Positions 18,090 to 27,244 of a DNA stretch of 64,000 bases are shown here, piece after piece. Position 1 is the first letter of the stretch, and every line of letters starts with the position of its first letter. Location: positions 62,001 to 126,000 of the forward strand of contig JAFVDF010000005.1 of NCBI GenBank assembly GCA_017478625.1, written 5' to 3'. The notes below the pieces were generated by a model. That model did not search any database. It saw nothing but the letters and a program-made list of their open reading frames with translations, and was not told where the DNA came from. The stretch comes from Alloprevotella sp. Lineage in GTDB: Bacteria; Bacteroidota; Bacteroidia; Bacteroidales; Bacteroidaceae. The position numbers and the translations under genes were made by a program.

Positions 18090-19301
18090 TTATAAATGAA
18101 GTTTATGTCCCATGCGCTCTTTCTTAGTGCGCATGTAGCGTTCATTATACTGATTAGTAGAAACTTCAAGCGGCACATTCTCCACAATCTCCAAGCCATA
18201 GGCTTCTAAGCCCACGCGCTTTACAGGATTATTCGTCATCAGTCTCATCCTACTCACTCCGAGTAGGTTCAGAATCTGTGCACCTACTCCATAATCGCGT
18301 TGATCGGGGTCATAGCCGAGATGCAGATTTGCTTCAACTGTATCTAATCCTTGCTCTTGCAATTTGTATGCCGCAATCTTAGCCATGAGTCCGATACCGC
18401 GTCCTTCTTGATTCAGATAGAGTATTACGCCCTTACCGTCCTCCTCCACACGCTTCATAGCCAGATGCAACTGTTCTCCACAATCGCATCGCTGACTGCC
18501 AAAGATATCGCCGGTCACACAAGAGGAGTGGACACGCACCAGAATGGGTTCATTCTTCTCCCAATGGCCTTTTATCAGTGCAACGTGCTCTAATCCGTTA
18601 GATTTCTGCTTGAATGGAATGAGGTGAAAGTGCCCATGTTCAGTAGGTAAATCCACTTCCTCGCCTTGCTCCACCAGACACTCCGTCTGAAGTCTGTAGG
18701 ATATCAAATCCTTAATGGTCAGCACACACAGATTATGCTTCTGCGCAAAATCTATGAGCTGTGGAAGGCGAGCCATAGTACCGTCTTCGTTTAGAATCTC
18801 TATCAAACAAGCCACTGGGCGCAATCCGGCCAGACGAGTCAGATCCACAGCAGCCTCTGTATGGCCAGCCCGGGCAAGCACGCCACGGTCTTGCGCATAA
18901 AGGGGATTGATATGGCCAGGTCGTCCAAATGTCTCGGGACGACTGTTGGGATCTGCCAGTGCACGGATGGTGGCCGCTCTATCAGCAGCGCTCACACCCG
19001 TTGTACAGCCCTCCAGCTTGTCCACAGTAACTGTGAACGGCGTACCTAGCATGCTTGTGTTGTTTCCTACCTGATGCGGAAGATTAAGTTCGTGGCAACG
19101 CTCAATCGTAAGAGGGGCGCACAGTACGCCACGGCCACATTTTAACATAAAATTGACACTTTCAGGAGTAGCAAATTCAGCGGCCATAATAAGGTCGCCC
19201 TCATTCTCCCTGTCTTCGTCATCCACAACAATTATAAAATGGCCTTTACGAATTTCTTCAACGGCCTCTTCCACTGTAGCCAAACGAAAATCTTCTTGCA
19301 T
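18090..19301 (-). CDS. ribBA: Bifunctional DHBP synthase / GTP cyclohydrolase II
   Basis: A 403-residue fusion supplying both branches of riboflavin synthesis. The N-terminal half is 3,4-dihydroxy-2-butanone-4-phosphate synthase ([17 protein letters not shown] near 27-43, [17 protein letters not shown]). The C-terminal half is GTP cyclohydrolase II with the zinc cysteines in [20 protein letters not shown] and the catalytic region [14 protein letters not shown]. Both active sites look intact. No FMN riboswitch is visible in the 50 bases separating it from ettA, so it is likely expressed as part of that operon. Confidence 0.96.
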   Translation of the reverse strand: MQEDFRLATVEEAVEEIRKGHFIIVVDDEDRENEGDLIMAAEFATPESVNFMLKCGRGVLCAPLTIERCHELNLPHQVGNNTSMLGTPFTVTVDKLEGCTTGVSAADRAATIRALADPNSRPETFGRPGHINPLYAQDRGVLARAGHTEAAVDLTRLAGLRPVACLIEILNEDGTMARLPQLIDFAQKHNLCVLTIKDLISYRLQTECLVEQGEEVDLPTEHGHFHLIPFKQKSNGLEHVALIKGHWEKNEPILVRVHSSCVTGDIFGSQRCDCGEQLHLAMKRVEEDGKGVILYLNQEGRGIGLMAKIAAYKLQEQGLDTVEANLHLGYDPDQRDYGVGAQILNLLGVSRMRLMTNNPVKRVGLEAYGLEIVENVPLEVSTNQYNERYMRTKKERMGHKLHL

Positions 19302-19351
19302 ATAGTCTGGATTAATTAATCTGTTCTGTAAGTAACTCGTCTTATCGTATA

Positions 19352-21049
19352 TCAGTCGGTCATTAGCTTGCGATAGCGTACACGGTGGGGTTCTGTCAAT
19401 CCCAAACGCTTCATCTTATTGACCTCATAATCGGAATAACTGCCTTCAAAGAAAAATACATTTCCCTCACCCTCGAAAGCCAAGATGTGCGTACATATCC
19501 TATCCAAGAACCAGCGGTCGTGACTGATTACCACCACACAACCTGCAAAATCTTCAAGGCCTTCTTCAAGTGCCCGCAACGTATTGACATCAATATCATT
19601 GGTGGGCTCGTCAAGCAACAGGACATTACCCTCTTGCTTTAGCGCAAGGGCTAACTGCAAACGATTGCGTTCACCGCCAGATAATACCGCACACTTTTTC
19701 TGCTGGTCTGTACCCGAAAAGTTGAAGCGACTCAAATAAGCCCGGGCGTTTACATCACGCCCACCTAAACGAAGCAACTCATTGCCTTGACTTATCACTT
19801 CATAGACAGTCTTATTCGGTTCTATATCGGTATGTTGCTGATCTACATAAGCAATCTTTACCGTCTCTCCCACTTCAAATTCGCCTGCATCGGGTGTCTC
19901 TAAGCCCATAATAAGGCGGAACAGGGTGGTTTTCCCTATGCCATTCGGACCTATCACCCCAATAATGGCATTGGGAGGTAGGACAAAATTCAGATCGGAA
20001 TAGAGTACTTTATCAGCAAATGCCTTTTTGACATGCTTTGCCTCTATGACCTTATTACCCAAACGGGGTCCATTCGGAATAAATATTTCCAGTTTCTGCT
20101 CTTTTTCTTTTTGGTCCTCATTTAATAATCGGTCATAACTGTTCAGACGCGCTTTTCCTTTGGCCTGACGTGCTTTGGGTGCCATACGTACCCACTCCAA
20201 TTCACGCTCTAAGGTCTTACGCCGTTTGGACTCCGTTTTCTCTTCCAAAGCCAATCGTTTTGATTTCTGATCCAGCCACGAAGAATAGTTTCCCTTCCAG
20301 GGTATGCCTTCTCCTCTGTCCAATTCTAAAATCCAACCTGCCACATCATCCAAGAAATAGCGGTCGTGAGTCACTGCTATTACGGTACCCTTATATTGAT
20401 TAAGGTGTTGCTCCAACCAGTCTATACTCTCAGCATCCAAATGGTTGGTAGGCTCGTCGAGCAACAAGATGTCAGGCTCTTGCAACAATAAACGGCACAA
20501 GGCTATCCGACGACGTTCGCCTCCCGACAGCACTGCCACTTTTTTTGTTCCCTCTGGGCAGTTGAGTGCCTGCATGGCCTGGTCCACCCTATTGTCCAAC
20601 GTCCAGACATCGTGGGCATCCAAATAATCTTGCAGTTCGCCTTGACGGGCAAAAAGCTGGTTCATTTTTTCCTCATCTTCGTAATACTCTGGAAGACCGA
20701 ATTTCTGATTGATTTCTTCATACTCCAGAAGTGCCGCCTTTTGCTCGGCCACTCCCTCCTCGATGATTTCACGCACTTGTTTATCGTCATCAAGTGGAGG
20801 ATCCTGAGGTAAGTACCCCACACTATAACCTGGAGAAAATACAACCTGCCCCTGATAATCGTTATCTATACCTGCAATGATTTTCAGCAAGGTGGATTTT
20901 CCCGCACCGTTCAATCCTATAATTCCAATCTTCGCACCGTAAAAAAATGAGAGGTAAATATCTTTTAATATAGTCTTTCCACTCTGCTTGATGGTCTTGG
21001 AAAGACCTACCATAGAAAAAATAATCTGCTTATCGTCTGTAGTAGCCAT
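19352..21049 (-). CDS. ettA: Energy-dependent translational throttle protein EttA (ABC-F)
   Basis: A 565-residue ABC-F ATPase that binds the ribosomal E site and couples translation elongation to the ATP/ADP ratio. NBD1 shows Walker [10 protein letters not shown] and [18 protein letters not shown]2 shows GPNGIGKTT and [15 protein letters not shown]; both have LLLDEPTN Walker B motifs, so both sites appear active, in contrast to the YbiT-like protein at 32486. The EttA arm and the P-site tRNA-interaction linker (charged [22 protein letters not shown] region) are present, and length is typical. A TACTTTCG promoter-like element lies just upstream of the ATG at 21049. Confidence 0.94.
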   Translation of the reverse strand: MATTDDKQIIFSMVGLSKTIKQSGKTILKDIYLSFFYGAKIGIIGLNGAGKSTLLKIIAGIDNDYQGQVVFSPGYSVGYLPQDPPLDDDKQVREIIEEGVAEQKAALLEYEEINQKFGLPEYYEDEEKMNQLFARQGELQDYLDAHDVWTLDNRVDQAMQALNCPEGTKKVAVLSGGERRRIALCRLLLQEPDILLLDEPTNHLDAESIDWLEQHLNQYKGTVIAVTHDRYFLDDVAGWILELDRGEGIPWKGNYSSWLDQKSKRLALEEKTESKRRKTLERELEWVRMAPKARQAKGKARLNSYDRLLNEDQKEKEQKLEIFIPNGPRLGNKVIEAKHVKKAFADKVLYSDLNFVLPPNAIIGVIGPNGIGKTTLFRLIMGLETPDAGEFEVGETVKIAYVDQQHTDIEPNKTVYEVISQGNELLRLGGRDVNARAYLSRFNFSGTDQQKKCAVLSGGERNRLQLALALKQEGNVLLLDEPTNDIDVNTLRALEEGLEDFAGCVVVISHDRWFLDRICTHILAFEGEGNVFFFEGSYSDYEVNKMKRLGLTEPHRVRYRKLMTD

Positions 21050-21071
21050 AGGCGTTAGGTTTTGTATCTTG

Positions 21072-21079
21072 CGAAAGTA
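21072..21079 (-). promoter_or_regulatory. Bacteroidota -7-like element of ettA
   Basis: On the minus strand TACTTTCG, one base from TAnnTTTG, 22 bases upstream of the ettA ATG. Confidence 0.4.
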
Positions 21080-21207
21080 GTAAAAAAATCAAGCAACTAT
21101 ACCATATTTAGATAACAAAAGCCAATGAGATGATGAAATTGCACTATTGAATTGAGAATAGGAATTTCTTTTCGACCCAATCATTTCCTACAATCCCACA
21201 ATTATAC

Positions 21208-21215
21208 TATCTTTG
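21208..21215 (+). promoter_or_regulatory. Bacteroidota -7 element of tRNA-Arg
   Basis: TATCTTTG matches TAnnTTTG exactly, 16 bases before the tRNA. A TTTC at 21184-21187 stands in the -33 position with a 20-base spacer. Confidence 0.6.
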
Positions 21216-21231
21216 CACCCGCTTACAGAAT

Positions 21232-21305
21232 GGTTCCGTAGCTCAGCTGGATAGAGCAACAGCCTTCTAAGCTGTGGGTCTTGGGTTCGAATCCCAACGG
21301 AATCA
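21232..21305 (+). tRNA. tRNA-Arg, anticodon TCT
   Basis: A complete 74-base cloverleaf: acceptor GGTTCCG/CGGAATC with one G-U pair, D arm GCTC/GAGC, anticodon stem ACAGC/GCTGT around loop CTTCTAA (anticodon TCT at 21266-21268), 5-base variable loop and T arm TTGGG/CCCAA with TTCGAAT. It reads AGA/AGG codons. CCA is not encoded. Confidence 0.97.
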
Positions 21306-21615
21306 CGATAAGGAGTATCTGAACAAGATGCTCTTTATTATTTTCCCCGACCAAAACGCTGTGGGATGCGAGCGAATAACAGAGGAAGCACGAGAGAGGC
21401 TGCTCATTATGGGCGGTCTTTCCAAGGTTGTCTCAAATCAATGCCCGCGTGAGATAGAAGAATAGCCTGAGATATACCTTAAACAAAAAGAGAAAATCCT
21501 TGTACGGACTTTCTCTTTAACCTAGTTTAAGAACTTTATACCTAAGTTGTTATGGACAAACGCAAGGCATAATTCTGAACAGCGACTTTCCGAGAGATAC
21601 TTTTATGAGAACCCA
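21306..21615. other. 310-base spacer between tRNA-Arg and the polysaccharide locus
   Basis: I see no gene. A short plus-strand reading frame overlapping the tRNA end has no support. The only clear structure is the hairpin at 21487-21518. No copy of the tRNA 3' end was found elsewhere in the window, so there is no evidence of island integration here. Confidence 0.5.
21487..21518. terminator. Bidirectional hairpin terminator
   Basis: A 13-bp stem with one A-C mismatch (21487-21499 with 21506-21518) and 6-base loop. It is flanked by A-rich sequence on the left and ends in TTT, so it could stop the minus-strand glycosyltransferase transcript and any read-through from the tRNA. Confidence 0.65.
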
Positions 21616-22539
21616 TTAAATGGTAATCCCAAACTCTACCCGAATATACTCTCTTATCTTGGCCTTATCACTACCACAGGCCTTTCTTACTTCAGCCACT
21701 TTGGCATCTACTAACATTCTATACCAAAGTCCTTGGAAAAAGTCATATTCAAATCCCTCGCGACCATCCAAGAAGCCGAGTTTGAAAAAATAACGATAGA
21801 GAAAATAGAATAACGCCCGCCAATAAAGTGGCATCCTTGCATAGCGCGCCTTTTGTTCTCGCTTTTTCTGTACAGAAGCACTGTATTCAGTCGTTTCATC
21901 CTGTGCCGAATTAGTAAGGCCAAATTCTGCATCTAAAAGCAATGTGGCCTCGCGAGCGGCATAATTGTTATGCTTCGTGGTGAACTGATGTATCGAGATT
22001 CTATTGTCATCTATAAATTGGTGCTTCATCTGCAAGACTTCTCCTTCGAGGATTTGCAAATGTTCATCCATTATTCGTTGCTCATAACGCGCTTTCCCCT
22101 TGCGAAAAATACGCACGATATTGACACTATTAGCCACGCCATGCTTAAGGCGTTTTCCGCCATAAGCGCGCGCGAGAGAGAGAGAGAGGGCTGAAATCCG
22201 CTGTGGCATGGTAGGCAATTTTTCTTCCAACTCCGCTACTAACTCAGGCAGAAGATATTCGTCGGCATCCAGCCGAAGAATCCACTCGGTATTTATCTGA
22301 AGATTATCCAGCGCCCAATTGAACTGCATGGCCTGATTTCCTGGCCATGCGTGTTGCACCACCTCTACATTCTCAAATCTGCGACATATCTCTACAGTCT
22401 TGTCTGTTGAGAAACAATCCACCACAATTACACGCTCCGATATGGGGCATGTGTTCTCTAGACAGCGCTGTATATGACGCTCTTCATTGTATGTAAGAAT
22501 CAGTGTCGTTATATCCAGTTTTGACATATCGGTCTCCAA
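21616..22539 (-). CDS. Glycosyltransferase family 2, WaaE/KdtX-like
   Basis: A 307-residue cytoplasmic GT-A enzyme. The N-terminal part has LILTYNEERHIQRCLE, VVDCFSTDKT and the metal-binding LRLDADEYLLPEL. The overall order (GNQAMQFNWAL, then DADE, then a basic FRKGKARY) resembles WaaE/KdtX lipopolysaccharide-core beta-glucosyltransferases; acceptor and donor are not known. Start at 22539 leaves three bases after the GT4 stop; an ATG four codons in is also possible. The coding sequence contains a (GA)7G dinucleotide run at 22174-22188 (minus strand TC repeat, encoding the ALSLSLAR region), preceded by a GC run; slippage there would shift the frame. It is last in the locus. Confidence 0.85.
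   Translation of the reverse strand: METDMSKLDITTLILTYNEERHIQRCLENTCPISERVIVVDCFSTDKTVEICRRFENVEVVQHAWPGNQAMQFNWALDNLQINTEWILRLDADEYLLPELVAELEEKLPTMPQRISALSLSLARAYGGKRLKHGVANSVNIVRIFRKGKARYEQRIMDEHLQILEGEVLQMKHQFIDDNRISIHQFTTKHNNYAAREATLLLDAEFGLTNSAQDETTEYSASVQKKREQKARYARMPLYWRALFYFLYRYFFKLGFLDGREGFEYDFFQGLWYRMLVDAKVAEVRKACGSDKAKIREYIRVEFGITI
22174..22188 (-). repeat. Dinucleotide repeat inside a glycosyltransferase gene
   Basis: Seven GA units plus G on the plus strand, directly adjoining alternating GC at 22166-22174. A 2-bp unit in coding sequence is a classic substrate for slipped-strand frameshifting. Confidence 0.75.
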
Positions 22540-22542
22540 TAA

Positions 22543-23670
22543 TTATTTTATCACAAAGTCGGGTTCTTCGCCACCTTCTAAAATCCACCGATATAATTCA
22601 ACTGTTCTTCCGGCCACCTCTCTAAAATCAAACTGACGTCGAACAAGGTTTGCCGCACGTTGGCCCATTTCAAAGAGTTCATCCGAAGACTTGGAAAGTG
22701 CCTCGCGCAAAGTATTTTCTAAACTTTGAACAGAAAGAGGAATACACCACCCTGTTGCTGTCTTGTTCAGCATCTCCCAAGGGGTGCCATCTGTGGTAAT
22801 AACAGGAACTCCGCAACTCATAGCTTCGGCCACGGCCATTCCAAAACTCTCACTATAAGAGGGTAGCACAAATACAGCACTCTCTTGATATAATCGAATC
22901 TTATCCTGATCATACGCAGGAGGTAGAATGCAGATTTTATCAGCCAAGCCCGCTTCCTTTACAATCTCATTCAAGTGTTGTATATAGTCTGATGTCCCAT
23001 TCCCGACAATCAGAAGTTGCCAATCTGCAAATTCTTGTGCTATATTTTTCCACGCTTCTATCAGAAGTTCAACGCCCTTCTGCATATGAACACGCGATAA
23101 GAATAAGACTTGCTTCTTAACCTGTTTCTTTTCTACACGGCAGGGGTAAGAATCAGTCTCCAGACCATTAGGAACGACAGCACGAGGGGTATTTATCCCC
23201 ATCGCACCAATATGTCTCGCTTCAATCTCTGTGGCGGCATAGATACACCGAGCCTTGTTAAGATCGGCTTTCTGATATATCGCCAACGCTAACTGCTTCT
23301 TTAACGCTTTTCGTCTTAAGCACCACGGATCCAGCATCCCTCTGGGCGTGATAATATATGGGATATGCAAACGCTGGGCTATTCGTGCAACCTGATGATA
23401 GCGGAGATCCCAAAGACTTTGTATCTGAATCAAGTCAAAACCACCCGTCTCAATAAAATGCGTCACTTCTTTTTTAGAATAGCCCCGCTCTAAAAAATGA
23501 ACTGAAATATTAGCGTCTTCCAAAAGTTTGACATTCATATTATCAGAACGCACAACCATAAGAGTAATGTCAAGCCCTGCGAGGGCTTGTCCCTTAGCCA
23601 AGAGAGGCACACTACGCGACGGCCCTCCTGCACTCTTATCTATGCTTGTTATAAAATGAAGTATTCTCAT
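22543..23670 (-). CDS. Glycosyltransferase family 4 (GT-B)
   Basis: A 375-residue GT-B retaining enzyme. The N terminus has the acceptor-side loop DKSAGGPSRSVPLLAKG, and the C-terminal domain has the donor-side signature: LSRVHMQKGVELLIEAW, the E-x7-E region SYSESFGMAVAEAMSCGVPVI and an R/K-rich nucleotide-binding stretch. It likely adds one sugar to the lipid-linked repeat unit of the surface polysaccharide. Its ATG overlaps the stop of the upstream CapK-like gene by four bases, implying translational coupling. Confidence 0.9.
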   Translation of the reverse strand: MRILHFITSIDKSAGGPSRSVPLLAKGQALAGLDITLMVVRSDNMNVKLLEDANISVHFLERGYSKKEVTHFIETGGFDLIQIQSLWDLRYHQVARIAQRLHIPYIITPRGMLDPWCLRRKALKKQLALAIYQKADLNKARCIYAATEIEARHIGAMGINTPRAVVPNGLETDSYPCRVEKKQVKKQVLFLSRVHMQKGVELLIEAWKNIAQEFADWQLLIVGNGTSDYIQHLNEIVKEAGLADKICILPPAYDQDKIRLYQESAVFVLPSYSESFGMAVAEAMSCGVPVITTDGTPWEMLNKTATGWCIPLSVQSLENTLREALSKSSDELFEMGQRAANLVRRQFDFREVAGRTVELYRWILEGGEEPDFVIK

Positions 23671-25013
23671 TTTTTGTTTAATTTGTTCAAAGCAACCTCA
23701 CTAATGATATATCTTGTCTTTCCAGCGTCATGGGCAATAGTTTCTACTTGCTGGAATGAAATGGGTATCTCTGATGCCACATCACTTTCTAATGTTGCTC
23801 GAATGGTTTCTATAACCTTGTCTATGCGTTCGGTTGCACTGTCCTTCGGACGATAATATACAACGATTGAATAATCAGCCTTCTGATATATTTGAAACTG
23901 GTCTATTTCTTCTGGGTAATTATCAAATATGGTTGTCAAGTAAGAACCATCTATAACTCGTCCACCAGGCGTATATACCATGTCTGATGTGCGGCCCTTC
24001 ACACTCTTCATTAAAGGCAATGAGACTCCACATTCACACGCTTCTTTTACAAAACAGCCACGATCACCCAGTTTATAACGAATCAGAGGGAAAGCATAAT
24101 TGTACAAATCCGTTACAAGAATATCCCCTTCTTCATCATATACAGGAAGTCCATTCCCATCTACGATGTCCACATGTACGAAGTCATAATTGATATGTAA
24201 ATGCTCACTATGGGGACACTGCTGAGCGATATGTGATACCTCACAACTGCCATACTGATCCATTACCTTACAACCGAAAGCTCTCTCCATCTTATTACGC
24301 GAGTTGGTCGTCAAAGGTGCAGAAGTAGACCAAACGAGTTGAAGTGTCGTAATCTGAATATGATGAGCCAATATATAATCGGCCACACATTCTAAGGCCC
24401 CAGCATACCCCGTAATCCAGACTATCTTATAGCGCGTTAAATCCTGTACAAAACGGCTGATTTCCTCTTCCGACATAGAGGTAGCGCTGAGGTAAATGCG
24501 CTTTGTGGGCCACCATAGCAATCGGTTCTTGAAACGAGCGAAACCACTTTGAGGTACGCGACGATGAGTTATTGCGGTATTGTCTGCTGGAGAAATATTC
24601 CACATAGAAAAAGCACGCCACCCCAGAATCTCCGCCTTAAAACGCTTGTCCTTATATACTTTTAATGGCTTTCCAGTACTTCCTCCCGTTGTCGTAAAAG
24701 ATGAGGGAATACTTTTGTTTCTCAGCTCTTCCGTATATTTACGCACTAGGTCTTTTGTCAAGATTGGTATGTTTTTCCAATCTGCTTCCGACTTTAATTC
24801 TGCAGGATTAAAACCCAAGCTATCATAATACTTCCTATAAAATGGAATGTTATTATAGGCATAAAGAACAAGAGACTTTCTCTTGTTCCAATTTATTTCT
24901 CTAAGCTCAAGAATAGATAGCTTCTTATTTTTCATTGCTTCTCCATAAAGGCGCATGGCCTGAGGTCGGAAAAGCCTATTCTTAATCCAAAACAGTTTAT
25001 CGCTTAAATACAT
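23667..25013 (-). CDS. CapK-like adenylate-forming enzyme (phenylacetate-CoA ligase family)
   Basis: A 448-residue member of the ANL superfamily branch called CapK in polysaccharide loci. The ATP-binding P-loop TTGGSTGKPLKVYKD is at about residues 107-121, and the later core shows MDQYGSCEVSHIAQQCP and VTDLYNYAFPLIRYKLGDRG. A cysteine pair (ACECG) resembles the zinc-binding insertion of such enzymes. Unlike true phenylacetate-CoA ligases, these proteins sit among glycosyltransferases; they may activate a carboxylate for attachment to the glycan, but no substrate is known. Start codon ATG at 25013. A 119-base gap separates it from the GT2 gene upstream. Confidence 0.82.
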   Translation of the reverse strand: MYLSDKLFWIKNRLFRPQAMRLYGEAMKNKKLSILELREINWNKRKSLVLYAYNNIPFYRKYYDSLGFNPAELKSEADWKNIPILTKDLVRKYTEELRNKSIPSSFTTTGGSTGKPLKVYKDKRFKAEILGWRAFSMWNISPADNTAITHRRVPQSGFARFKNRLLWWPTKRIYLSATSMSEEEISRFVQDLTRYKIVWITGYAGALECVADYILAHHIQITTLQLVWSTSAPLTTNSRNKMERAFGCKVMDQYGSCEVSHIAQQCPHSEHLHINYDFVHVDIVDGNGLPVYDEEGDILVTDLYNYAFPLIRYKLGDRGCFVKEACECGVSLPLMKSVKGRTSDMVYTPGGRVIDGSYLTTIFDNYPEEIDQFQIYQKADYSIVVYYRPKDSATERIDKVIETIRATLESDVASEIPISFQQVETIAHDAGKTRYIISEVALNKLNKK

Positions 25014-25132
25014 CAGCTAAAATTTATATAGGACTGATTATTTATAAATACTCAAAAGAATGAACGGTATCAATGCTGGGAAAGAGTGCAAAATATTTGA
25101 AAATCCTTATTCAATTATCCTCCTTGTAAACA

Positions 25133-25966
25133 CTAAAACGACAGTGTACTATAATGTTTACCCAACAGACGTTTATCTCTAAGTCTTCCTATGAGTGAAT
25201 AACTAAATATTTTTGACAATCGCCATAAATATTGCAAATATGCAGGACGGGGGTAATTATTCCGGAGAAAACTATTTTCTTTTCTTTTTTGAATCCATGA
25301 TGGATGTGACTTATCGGCCAATTTAGAGTTTGCAAAATTATGTCCAGACATCTTGGCATCTTCGTGAAGCCGTAGCCCCCATAAATAGGCATTGATTCGC
25401 TTGAAATTAATCCCCTGAGAAAGATAGCGGAACCACAGTTCCGTATCCATCATATAATGAAAATCGTCTCTAACTCCACCGAGGCTTAGCAATGTAGATT
25501 TTCTCATAATGGCAGAAGGCCCTCCATTGGAGAACAAATATCTCTTGTTCCAGAACCTGTTCTCCTTTTCAACCTTACCCACTTTAATAAGTTCGCCCTG
25601 CTTATTCATCCATACTAGATTTCCCAAGAACCAGTCTGTTGATGGGTTCTCTTTTATGGCATCTAAAATATTACTTATAGCCCCGCCCAAAAAGACATCA
25701 TCTGAATTGAGCCAGGTTACAAATTCTCCTCGGGCTTTTGATATGCCTTGATTTATCGCATCACTTTGTCCTTTGTCCTTTTGGCTTTGCCAATAGTATA
25801 TGTCATTTTCATATTTATGTATGATATCCAACGTATTATCCGTTGATCCTCCATCAATCACAAGAATTTCTACCTGAGGGTTCTTTTGAATAATAATGGA
25901 TCGCAAGGTTTCCTCTATAAAACGCCCTTGGTTAAATGACGGTATAACTATTGAAAGTAATATCAT
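25133..25966 (-). CDS. Glycosyltransferase family 2
   Basis: A 277-residue inverting GT-A enzyme with SIVIPSFNQGRFIEETL, the UDP-binding DGGSTDN motif, KDKGQSDAINQGISKARGE and the metal-binding LNSDDV. The C-terminal quarter is basic (SWIQKRKENSFLRNNYPRP) and may lie along the membrane. It presumably extends the polysaccharide repeat unit; the sugar is unknown. The start is the ATG at 25966, 14 bases after the polymerase-like gene. Confidence 0.9.
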   Translation of the reverse strand: MILLSIVIPSFNQGRFIEETLRSIIIQKNPQVEILVIDGGSTDNTLDIIHKYENDIYYWQSQKDKGQSDAINQGISKARGEFVTWLNSDDVFLGGAISNILDAIKENPSTDWFLGNLVWMNKQGELIKVGKVEKENRFWNKRYLFSNGGPSAIMRKSTLLSLGGVRDDFHYMMDTELWFRYLSQGINFKRINAYLWGLRLHEDAKMSGHNFANSKLADKSHPSWIQKRKENSFLRNNYPRPAYLQYLWRLSKIFSYSLIGRLRDKRLLGKHYSTLSF

Positions 25967-25980
25967 TTTGTCTGATCTAG

Positions 25981-27201
25981 TTACGATGTTTGTAGTTGAG
26001 ACTGTTCAAATTTTTCTTGTATTATAAATAAAAATACTAGAAAGAACACAAAATTTATTCGGTCCGAGAACGGCGAAAAGAAAATATCCCACAGAAATGC
26101 TAATAACAAATACATCTCAAAGCCCAGCAATTTGAAATCATATACAAAGGCCCTAGACTGGAAAAATTTCCACAATTTAATCAGCACATAAAGAAAGAAA
26201 ATAAAGCCTAAAATACCCGCGAACAACCAACCACCAAGCAGATAAGAATGGCCGGGAAGCATGTCCGTCTTATCATATTCTTCATCATATAGGTTCATCC
26301 CATGGGACTGTTTGAACTTATAAGCCATTTTCTCCTTATCCTTTGCATAGCTTCCATATCCAAACACCGGGTGCTTCTGAATCAGGTACAACGCCACAAG
26401 AAAGTCTCCTCTACCAGAAGCCAAGCCGATACTTGATTCTTTCTGAAGAATATATTTTTTCTTGGCATCAATTCCTAAAACGCCAGAAGATGCCATCTTC
26501 TCATAGGTCTGAGCCACAATAAAAAGACCAACCAATAGTGATAGAAAAATCCTAAAAATTCGATAATTGAAATTCAACTTTAGGATATCTGTTCCTACTG
26601 CGTATTTATTTAAATAATATAAGATAATTACAGCCAGGGATTGCACCAAAAAGATATTTCTACTCATATTAAACAACGACCAAACTCCAAATGCCATAAT
26701 TATGGCATAAGAAAGTAGGTGCTTCCCCTTATAATATGAATATCCGGCTAAGAACATAGCTAATGGATAGTGGCCATATACAAACCAAACCGTATAGCTA
26801 AAGTCTGAAGTAAATGTCTTTTGGAAATAGAAATTATACAAGGTGGATAAAGCAAACCCAAAGTAGAAATATATCCACCGCTGTGGCTTATCATACAGAG
26901 CCCAAAAAACGAAAGGTATCAAAGACACCAACAGTAGGACATTAAAGATTCCTTTCAGATTGTCCTCAGGGGGGATTTCATTCCAAAAATTTGACAGAAT
27001 TACACCAAGCAACCACACGAAAGACATCAAGAATAGGTTTCTTACATTGCGGTTCTTTGTAAATAAGGTCAAAGGTATAAATAGTGAGCACAACAAAACG
27101 AGTATCTCGCCCAAGGCAAATGTTCCTATGACGCGAAATTTGACAAAAGAAAGACTTCCGACAATAAATATCAGCCAATCTTTTAGTCGCTCCTTATTCA
27201 T
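25981..27201 (-). CDS. O-antigen ligase/polymerase-like membrane protein
   Basis: A 406-residue polytopic protein with about ten to twelve hydrophobic helices. A large loop near residues 270-340 (GLASGRGDFLVALYLIQKHP, then FGYGSYAKD, then a MLPGHSYLLGGWLFAGILG turn) is typical of the Wzy polymerase / WaaL ligase superfamily, where a conserved arginine and histidine in this loop act on undecaprenyl-linked glycans. It is the only candidate polymerase in the cluster. Sequence alone does not decide between polymerase and ligase. Confidence 0.75.
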   Translation of the reverse strand: MNKERLKDWLIFIVGSLSFVKFRVIGTFALGEILVLLCSLFIPLTLFTKNRNVRNLFLMSFVWLLGVILSNFWNEIPPEDNLKGIFNVLLLVSLIPFVFWALYDKPQRWIYFYFGFALSTLYNFYFQKTFTSDFSYTVWFVYGHYPLAMFLAGYSYYKGKHLLSYAIIMAFGVWSLFNMSRNIFLVQSLAVIILYYLNKYAVGTDILKLNFNYRIFRIFLSLLVGLFIVAQTYEKMASSGVLGIDAKKKYILQKESSIGLASGRGDFLVALYLIQKHPVFGYGSYAKDKEKMAYKFKQSHGMNLYDEEYDKTDMLPGHSYLLGGWLFAGILGFIFFLYVLIKLWKFFQSRAFVYDFKLLGFEMYLLLAFLWDIFFSPFSDRINFVFFLVFLFIIQEKFEQSQLQTS

Positions 27202-27244
27202 CCTGTGTGTGGGTTTGAATTATTTTAGTTTGTGGGTACTTATA

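Noticed and set aside
19302..19351. FMN riboswitch before ribBA
   Set aside because: Only 50 bases separate it from ettA, too short for the conserved RFN structure.
21232..21305. tRNA-Arg as an attachment site for the neighbouring polysaccharide locus
   Set aside because: No second copy of the tRNA 3' end was found in the window and there is no integrase gene.
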